A stretch of DNA of 64,000 bases, taken from Cohnella laeviribosi DSM 21336. GTDB lineage: Bacteria > Bacillota > Bacilli > Paenibacillales > Paenibacillaceae. The stretch's first letter is position 1. Every line of letters starts with the position of its first letter. The notes below the pieces were generated by a model that was given only the letters and a program-made list of their open reading frames with translations, was not told where the DNA came from and did no database searches. Location: contig NZ_KB899825.1 of the NCBI RefSeq assembly GCF_000378425.1, positions 1 through 64,000 on the forward strand, read 5' to 3'. Positions 58,162 through 64,000 of the stretch are shown piece by piece. The position numbers and the translations under genes were made by a program.

Positions 58162-60447
58162 GTGAATCCATGGACGGGGAAAGCGGCGACGGTCGAGGAA
58201 TGGCTGGACATGCTGCGCAGCCGCCCCGAAATGATGGCGAACGTTACCTATTGGCACACGGAGCCGGCGCGTCCGGCCCGTACGGTGCCGATGCCGGAAG
58301 AGCTGGACGACAGGCTGAAACGGGCGCTTGCAAGCAAGGGCATCGAGCGGCTGTACACGCATCAGGCGTCTTCCTACCGCGCGGTCAGGGAAGGCAAGCA
58401 CGTCGTGACCGTGACGCCGACGGCATCGGGCAAGACGCTCTGCTACAATTTGCCGGTGCTTCAGCATCTGCTGGCCGACGACAGCGCTAGGGCGCTGTAT
58501 CTGTTTCCGACCAAGGCGCTGGCGCAGGATCAGGTGGCGGAGCTTCAGGAGCTGGCCGACCTGATGGAAGCCAACATCAAGACGCATACTTACGACGGGG
58601 ATACGCCGCCCACGGTGCGCCAGGCGATCCGCAACGCCGGCCATATCGTGGTGACCAATCCGGACATGCTGCATTCGGCGATTTTGCCGCATCATACGAA
58701 ATGGGTCAAGCTGTTCGAGAACGTGCGCTATATCGTGATCGACGAGCTGCACGCATACCGCGGCGTATTCGGCAGCCATGTCGCCAACGTCATCCGGCGG
58801 CTCAAGCGGATTTGCCGGTTTTACGGGAGCAATCCGCAGTTTTTGTGCGCTTCGGCGACGATCCGCAATCCGCAGGAGCATGCGCAGCGGCTCATCGGCG
58901 AGCCGGTTGCGCTCGTGGACGACAACGGCGCGCCTTCGGGCGAAAAGCACATGGTATTCTACAACCCGCCCGTCGTCAACCGGCAGCTCGGCATCCGCAG
59001 ATCCAGCGTGCTCGAATCGCAGAAACTGGCCGCGCTGCTCTTGAAAAGCGGCATTCAGACGATCGTTTTCGCCCGCAGCCGGGTGCGGGTGGAGATTTTG
59101 CTTACATACCTGCAAGACTTGGTCAAGCACGAGCTCGGCGCGAAGTCGATCCGCGGCTACCGCGGAGGCTATCTTCCGAAGCTGCGGCGGGAAATCGAGC
59201 GGGGACTGCGCAGCGGCGAAATCCGCGGCGTCGTCAGCACGAACGCGCTTGAGCTGGGCATCGACATCGGGCAGCTTCAGGCTTGCGTCCTGAACGGCTA
59301 CCCCGGCTCGATCGCAAGCACCTGGCAGCAGTCCGGCCGGGCCGGCCGCCGCCACTCCAGCTCGGTGACGTTTCTGGTCGCCAGCAGCAATCCGCTCGAT
59401 CAGTATTTGATCCAGAACCCGGATTATTTTTTCGGACGGCCGCCGGAGGAAGCGAGAATTCACCCGGACAATCTGCTGATTTTGCTCGATCACGTCAAAT
59501 GCGCGGCATATGAGCTTCCGTTCGAAGCCGGCGAACAGTTCGGCGGCGAGAAGCTGGAGGATCTGCTCGAATTTCTCGCCGAGGAGAAGGTGCTGCATCG
59601 GTCGGGCGACCGCTGGTACTGGATGGAGCAGGCGTTTCCGGCAAACAACATCTCGCTCCGGTCCGCCGCGCAGGAGAACTTCGTCATCATCGACACGACC
59701 GACGGCCACCGCGTCATCGGCGAGGTCGACCGCTTCAGCGCGCCGACGCTGATTCACGAAGAAGCGATTTATTTGCACGAAGGGGTCCAGTATCAGGTCG
59801 AGAAGCTCGATTACCCGGAGAAAAAGGCTTACGTGCGCCAGGTCAACGTCGACTACTTTACGGACGCCAACATGGCGGTGGAGCTGAAGGTGCTCCACGT
59901 CGACCGGGAGGACCGGTCCGGCGCGCTCCTGCGCCAGTACGGAGAGCTCACGGTGACCGCCAGGCCGACCATTTTCAAAAAAATCCGCTTGCGCACGCAC
60001 GAAAATATCGGTTCCGGACCGATCCATCTGCCGGAAGAAAATCTGCATACGAGCGGCTACTGGTTCTCGTTCTCCGAGGAAGCGGAGGAGGGCATGACCG
60101 CAAACGACATGCAGATGGCGCTGCTCGGCCTCGCCAACGTGCTCGTGCATCTCGCGCCGCTGCACCTGATGTGCGACCCTCTGGACATCCGCGTGGTGCC
60201 GCAGGTGAAATCGACGTTCTCGAAGCGTCCGACCATTTACTTCTACGACCGGTATCCGGGCGGCATCGGGCTTAGCCAAAGGCTGTACGAAATTCACGAC
60301 GAGCTGATGGCCGAGGCGGGGCGGCTCATCTCCGGCTGCGGCTGTTTGAGCGGCTGTCCGGCTTGCGTCGGCCCGATCGAGGAAGTCGGCCTGCTGGGCA
60401 AGGAGCTCGCGCGGAAGCTGCTTGACCGCGCCGGAGGCCGCCTATGA
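58162..60447 (+). CDS. mrfA: DEAD/DEAH-box DNA-repair helicase MrfA (YprA)
   Basis: A 761-residue SF2 helicase: motif I TPTASGKTLCYN, DELH box IDELHAYRGVFG, motif III CASATI, motif VI QQSGRAGRRHSS, and a C-terminal DUF1998-like zinc cluster (CGCLSGCPACVGP). In B. subtilis MrfA works with MrfB to repair mitomycin-C damage. The start is GTG 58162 with GGGGGAGAGGG; an ATG at 58120 is inside the predicted -10 box and so unlikely. It overlaps mrfB by four bases. Confidence 0.93.
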   Translation: MNPWTGKAATVEEWLDMLRSRPEMMANVTYWHTEPARPARTVPMPEELDDRLKRALASKGIERLYTHQASSYRAVREGKHVVTVTPTASGKTLCYNLPVLQHLLADDSARALYLFPTKALAQDQVAELQELADLMEANIKTHTYDGDTPPTVRQAIRNAGHIVVTNPDMLHSAILPHHTKWVKLFENVRYIVIDELHAYRGVFGSHVANVIRRLKRICRFYGSNPQFLCASATIRNPQEHAQRLIGEPVALVDDNGAPSGEKHMVFYNPPVVNRQLGIRRSSVLESQKLAALLLKSGIQTIVFARSRVRVEILLTYLQDLVKHELGAKSIRGYRGGYLPKLRREIERGLRSGEIRGVVSTNALELGIDIGQLQACVLNGYPGSIASTWQQSGRAGRRHSSSVTFLVASSNPLDQYLIQNPDYFFGRPPEEARIHPDNLLILLDHVKCAAYELPFEAGEQFGGEKLEDLLEFLAEEKVLHRSGDRWYWMEQAFPANNISLRSAAQENFVIIDTTDGHRVIGEVDRFSAPTLIHEEAIYLHEGVQYQVEKLDYPEKKAYVRQVNVDYFTDANMAVELKVLHVDREDRSGALLRQYGELTVTARPTIFKKIRLRTHENIGSGPIHLPEENLHTSGYWFSFSEEAEEGMTANDMQMALLGLANVLVHLAPLHLMCDPLDIRVVPQVKSTFSKRPTIYFYDRYPGGIGLSQRLYEIHDELMAEAGRLISGCGCLSGCPACVGPIEEVGLLGKELARKLLDRAGGRL

Positions 60448-61916
60448 GCGGAGGGCTGAGAGAGCGTCTGCTGCGGCTGCGTTCGGCGGCCGATCCGCAG
60501 GCCGAACCGGCAGCGGCCGTAAAGCCGGTAGCGCCGTCTGCGTCCGGCGCGCCGCAGGATCCGCCGGCGGCTGCGGGTGCCGCTGACGCGCAGACGGCTC
60601 CGGCCGATCCGGCGGCGGATGCCCCGGCCGAAGCGGAGCCGGGCCATCCCGCGTTCGTCCGGCTCGGGGTCCGGACGAAGAGCAACGCCTACGGCAGCTT
60701 TCTGCTGCGTACGGTCGAATACCCGCTCGAGCACCGTCACGGGCGGTACGCGCTCGGCGAGCTGTTGGAGCGGGCAAAGCATCTGGCCCCGGTATCCGCG
60801 CGTCAAAACAAGGGGAACGATTCGGCGCTCCGCCTTCCGGTTGAGCCGGAGCGGCTGCTGTTTCTCGACACGGAAACGACGGGCCTTGGGGTGGGCGCCG
60901 GCAACGTGCCGTTCATGATCGGCATCGGCTGGATTGCGCCCGGCCAAGGCCGGTTCGTGGTGGAGCAGACGCTGATCCGCCATCCGGGCGAGGAGCGGGC
61001 GATGCTCGCGCATTTGCTGGCCCGGATGGCCGAACGCACGCATTTGGTCACGTACAACGGGCGAACCTTCGACTGGCCGGTGCTGGTCAACCGGTTTATC
61101 TTGAACGGATGGCGGCGCGCCGGACCTGAGCCGGGCCACCTCGATTTTCTTCACCCGTCCCGCGCCCTCTGGCGCAATACGTTGGAATCGTGCCGCCTGA
61201 GCCATGTCGAGGAAGAACGGCTCGGCATCGTCAGGGAAGGGGACGTTCCGGGATCGCTGGCGCCGGAGCTGTACATGCGGTTTTTGAACGACGGAGACGC
61301 GGACGGCCTGGAGGGCGTCTACCGGCACAACGAGCGGGATGTGCTGACGCTGGCCGCGCTGGCGATTCATTTCGGAACGCTGCTGTCTCCGTTGACGAGG
61401 GAAGATCCGCGCGGCCAGGAGGTGCCGGAAGGAGCCGAGGAGCTGTACCGGACGGCCGTGTGGCTCGAAGCCCACGGGGCGTTGGACAAGGCGGAGCGGT
61501 TGTTCGCGCTGCTTGCCGCCCGCGAGGAAGCGCAGGCGGTCCGCTGGTGGCTTCCCGTCGCCGCCCGTTACAAGCGCCTCGGGCGGCTGGACTTGGCCGT
61601 GCCGCTATGGCGGCGCGCCGCCGAACGGGCGGAGCGGGCGGCCGTTCCTTTCCTTGACGCGCATATCGAGCTGGCGATGCATTACGAGCACCGCGTCAAG
61701 GATGTGGCGGAAGCGCTCCGCCTGGCCGAACGCGCGCTCGAGCTTGCGCTGAGGCGCCCGCCCTCGCGAAGCGACCCGCTGCGCGCGCGGCAGCTGAGAG
61801 AGGCGCTGCAGCGGCGAATCGAACGCCTGAGACGCAAAGCGGGCTCGCGCTCGTTTGACCAACCGGCCGGACCGGAAGACGGCGAAGACGACCTGTTCGC
61901 CCTTCGGCAAGGCTGA
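60444..61916 (+). CDS. mrfB: MrfB (YprB) RNase H-like exonuclease
   Basis: A 490-residue protein. After an Ala/Pro-rich N-terminal stretch (about 10-65), an RNase H-like exonuclease domain has Asp and Glu in FLDTETTGLGVGAGNVP, Asp in LVTYNGRTFDWPVLVNRF, and the last acidic group in YRHNERDVLTLAALA. The C-terminal half carries TPR-like helices. MrfB is the nuclease partner of MrfA in mitomycin repair. The start overlaps the mrfA stop (ATGA), so the two are coupled. Confidence 0.92.
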   Translation: MSGGLRERLLRLRSAADPQAEPAAAVKPVAPSASGAPQDPPAAAGAADAQTAPADPAADAPAEAEPGHPAFVRLGVRTKSNAYGSFLLRTVEYPLEHRHGRYALGELLERAKHLAPVSARQNKGNDSALRLPVEPERLLFLDTETTGLGVGAGNVPFMIGIGWIAPGQGRFVVEQTLIRHPGEERAMLAHLLARMAERTHLVTYNGRTFDWPVLVNRFILNGWRRAGPEPGHLDFLHPSRALWRNTLESCRLSHVEEERLGIVREGDVPGSLAPELYMRFLNDGDADGLEGVYRHNERDVLTLAALAIHFGTLLSPLTREDPRGQEVPEGAEELYRTAVWLEAHGALDKAERLFALLAAREEAQAVRWWLPVAARYKRLGRLDLAVPLWRRAAERAERAAVPFLDAHIELAMHYEHRVKDVAEALRLAERALELALRRPPSRSDPLRARQLREALQRRIERLRRKAGSRSFDQPAGPEDGEDDLFALRQG

Positions 61917-62106
61917 CGCGCCCGATCCGTTTCGAGCCGACCCAATTTCCCGGCGCTCGACTGCCGGGTTTTTGCTTGTCAATTTTCCCGCAATCGGGGT
62001 ATTGTATGAAGAACGGGCCCGTTTTTTGCCGAAGTTTGGGCCGAAGAACGGCCGATTTCCGGATACGGCACCCCGAATGGATACGGATAAAGGAGAGACG
62101 GGCATC

Positions 62107-62970
62107 ATGACGGTATTGACGCTTCGCGAGTCGGGATGGACGGCGCCCAAGGCGCTGCTGCTCGATCTGGACGGCACGCTTTATAAAGGGGACACGCCGA
62201 TTCCGGGGGCGGACAAGCTGATCGAGGAGATGACGGCGCGGGGAGTGCCCTGCTGGTTCGTCACCAACAATTCGACGCGAACGCCCGCGCAGGTTGCCGA
62301 ACATTTGCATAAAATGAACATTCCGGCCTCGCCCGGGCAAGTGATTACGTCGGCGCAGGCGGCGGCCGAATACGCCAAGAGGAACTTCCCCGGCGCTTCG
62401 GTTTACCTGATCGGGGAGCACGGCATCCGCGAAGCGCTTCGGGAAGCGGGGCTCAGCCTGGCGGACGATCGCGAAGACGCCGCCGCCGACCTCGTCGTCC
62501 AGGGCATCGACCGCGGCCTTACATACGAGCGGCTGACCGCCGCCGTGCGCCATCTGCTGCGCGGCGCGTCCTACCTGCTGACCAATCCGGACCGCCTTCT
62601 TCCGACGGGGGACGGGTACCTTCCCGGCGCAGGCAGCATCGCGGCGCTGCTCGAAGCCGCCTCCGGCGTGACGCCCACCGTGATCGGCAAGCCTTCGCCG
62701 ATTCTGATGAACTATGCGCTGGAGCGCGCCGGCGTGGCCGCTGCGGACGCCTGGGTCGTCGGCGACAACCCGCATACGGACATTGCGGCGGGCCAATCGG
62801 CGGGCAGCCCGACCGTGCTGGTGCTGACCGGCTTGTGCACGGAAGCGGACTGGCGGCAGCGCTGCGAAGCCGCGGGCGCGCTCCCCGACGCGGTTTGCCC
62901 GGGCCTTGAGGACATTGTTGAATGGATTACATACGGCAAAAATCAACGCGAACAACATTGGAAGGGATGA
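62107..62970 (+). CDS. NagD-type HAD phosphatase
   Basis: A 287-residue HAD-IIA phosphatase: ALLLDLDGTLYKGDTPI (nucleophile), VTNNSTRTPAQVAEHL, VIGKPSPILMNYAL and VVGDNPHTDIAAG. It is similar to Bacillus AraL/YutF sugar-phosphate or p-nitrophenyl phosphatases; the substrate is unknown. The ATG at 62107 has AAAGGAGAGACG before it; the frame is open upstream but overlaps mrfB. Its stop lies six bases before the glycosylase start. Confidence 0.88.
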   Translation: MTVLTLRESGWTAPKALLLDLDGTLYKGDTPIPGADKLIEEMTARGVPCWFVTNNSTRTPAQVAEHLHKMNIPASPGQVITSAQAAAEYAKRNFPGASVYLIGEHGIREALREAGLSLADDREDAAADLVVQGIDRGLTYERLTAAVRHLLRGASYLLTNPDRLLPTGDGYLPGAGSIAALLEAASGVTPTVIGKPSPILMNYALERAGVAAADAWVVGDNPHTDIAAGQSAGSPTVLVLTGLCTEADWRQRCEAAGALPDAVCPGLEDIVEWITYGKNQREQHWKG

Positions 62971-62975
62971 CCAGA

Positions 62976-63794
62976 ATGCCGGAATGGCCGGAAATGGAGA
63001 CGTATCGACAACAGCTTTCGCCGCTTGTTTGCGGACTGACGATTCGACATGTTGACGTAAACCGGGAAAAGACGATCAACGAGCCGGCGGAGGCGTTTCA
63101 AGCCGCGCTCACGGGCCGCAAAATCATGTTCGTGGAACGCCGCGGCAAGCATTTGCTGTTCCATCTGGACGACGGCAACCGGCTGCTGCTCCACCTGATG
63201 CTGGGCGGCTACCTGTATTACGGGCCGCACGCGGAAAAAGACGAATCGCGGTTCCAGGTGATTTTTACGTTCGAGGACGGCAACAAGCTGTTTTTCGGCG
63301 GCCTGCGGCTCGGCTATTTGCACCGGATTACGGCCAAAACGGCGCTGGAGAGATTTCGCGAGATCGGACCGGAGCCGTTCGATCCGCGCCTGACGGAAGA
63401 GGCGTTTGTCGCCATGCTGGACAAAAAACGCGGCAAGCTGAAGCCGGCGCTGGTCGATCAGAAGTGGATCGCCGGCATCGGCAACTTCTACTCGGACGAA
63501 ATTTGCTTCGAGGCCGGCGTCGTGCCGTTCGCCGATATCCCGTCCCTGTCGGACGGAACGAAGCGGAATGTGTACCGCGCCATGCGCAAGGTGCTGACGG
63601 AGGCGGCCGAGGCGGGAGGGTACATGGACCAAAAGCTGACGGCGGCGGATACGTTCACCGGCGGCTTCGCCGAGCGCTGCCGGGTTTACGGCCGCGAAGG
63701 GGAACCCTGTTCCCGCTGCGGCGGCACGATCCGGATGGAGACGGTCTCCTCGCGCAAAATGTTTTACTGCCCAAGCTGCCAGGGAACGAATTAG
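62976..63794 (+). CDS. Fpg/Nei-family DNA glycosylase
   Basis: A 272-residue base-excision glycosylase/AP lyase. The N-terminus is MPEWPEMETYR: after Met removal Pro is the catalytic amine and the next Glu assists. The conserved Lys is in RRGKHLLFHL, the H2TH region in KWIAGIGNFYSDEICFEAG and the zinc finger in CSRCGG...CPSCQ. The start must be 62976 because Pro has to be residue 2; an ATG nine bases upstream would block it. Trp at position 4 replaces the usual Leu (MPELPEVET), seen in a sub-branch. It sits between two repair or phosphatase genes. Confidence 0.9.
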   Translation: MPEWPEMETYRQQLSPLVCGLTIRHVDVNREKTINEPAEAFQAALTGRKIMFVERRGKHLLFHLDDGNRLLLHLMLGGYLYYGPHAEKDESRFQVIFTFEDGNKLFFGGLRLGYLHRITAKTALERFREIGPEPFDPRLTEEAFVAMLDKKRGKLKPALVDQKWIAGIGNFYSDEICFEAGVVPFADIPSLSDGTKRNVYRAMRKVLTEAAEAGGYMDQKLTAADTFTGGFAERCRVYGREGEPCSRCGGTIRMETVSSRKMFYCPSCQGTN

Positions 63795-63797
63795 CCC

Positions 63798-64000
63798 ATG
63801 TGGATCGGAAGCCATGTCAGCACGAGGCGCGGCTACCGCGAAGCGGCCCGGTTCGCGCAGGCGATCGGCGGCAACGCGTTTCAATATTTTCCCAAAAACC
63901 CCCGCAGCCTCCAGCTTAAATCTTTCGATCGCGCCGATGCCGAAAGATGCGCCCGGTGGTGCCGGGACAACGGCGTCGTCTCCGTCGCCCACGGCCCGTA
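63798..64000 (+). CDS. nfo: Endonuclease IV, N-terminal part (runs off the window)
   Basis: The first 67 codons are MWIGSHVSTRRGYREAARFA, then FQYFPKNPRSLQLK and VVSVAHGPY. This is the start of an AP endonuclease IV TIM barrel, with the zinc-ligand His residues in SHVS and AHGPY. The ATG lies three bases after the glycosylase stop, so glycosylase and AP endonuclease form a base-excision repair pair. The rest is beyond 64,000. Confidence 0.88.
   Translation, partial: MWIGSHVSTRRGYREAARFAQAIGGNAFQYFPKNPRSLQLKSFDRADAERCARWCRDNGVVSVAHGP

Overview
The window looks like chromosome from a spore-forming member of the Bacillales, most likely Paenibacillaceae. Spore genes (cotE, spoVK, tlp, a YjcZ-type small protein) sit with the Bacillus-type gene orders mutS-mutL-miaA-hfq, spoVK-hflX-ynbB-glnR-glnA and lexA//yneA-ynzC, in a fairly G+C-rich background. 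I cannot name the species from sequence alone.

Bases 1 to about 19,700 are an accessory, partly decayed and visibly more A+T-rich stretch. It opens with small genes, two of them broken. Next comes an osmotic/ion-balance block: a cyclic-di-AMP (ydaO/yuaA-type) riboswitch and terminator ahead of opuCA-CB-CC, an MscS channel, and a CPA2 Na+/H+ antiporter broken by two frameshifts. IS3 and IS1380 fragments lie inside this block. A recombination hot spot follows: an intact tyrosine recombinase, a second recombinase cut off and joined to the 3' half of thyA, and a broken ynfA. A 1574-residue DUF4011/SF1-helicase/Vsr-like-nuclease/DUF3320 gene then lies between the two halves of a tRNA-Leu(CAG) gene, with the 3' half on its left and the 5' half on its right. 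A 290-bp MITE-like element lies between the helicase gene and the right-hand half. A complete tRNA-Leu(CAG) and a yyaL gene with a large internal deletion close the region.

Bases 19,700-64,000 are ordinary G+C-rich core genome. Metabolic, stress and spore genes come first (aldo/keto reductase, DUF309, M32 carboxypeptidase, cotE, a putative amidoligase, citrate synthase). The mismatch-repair and tRNA-modification block mutS, S41 protease, mutL, methyltransferase, miaA, hfq follows, then a class A PBP, a run of small enzymes, spoVK-hflX-ynbB and the nitrogen pair glnR-glnA. The SOS locus lexA//yneA-ynzC, mtnD and metH come next. The end carries DNA-repair genes: mrfA-mrfB, a NagD-type phosphatase, an Fpg/Nei glycosylase and the start of endonuclease IV, which runs off the window.

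DNA repair dominates the core part, with a cluster of LexA boxes at lexA/yneA and a weaker LexA-like box in the mrfA promoter. In the accessory part, c-di-AMP-controlled osmolyte uptake, mechanosensitive release and Na+/H+ exchange form a physiologically coherent set, although several members are now inactive. The best candidate for an undescribed mobile or defence unit is the helicase-nuclease gene with permuted tRNA-Leu halves at its ends.
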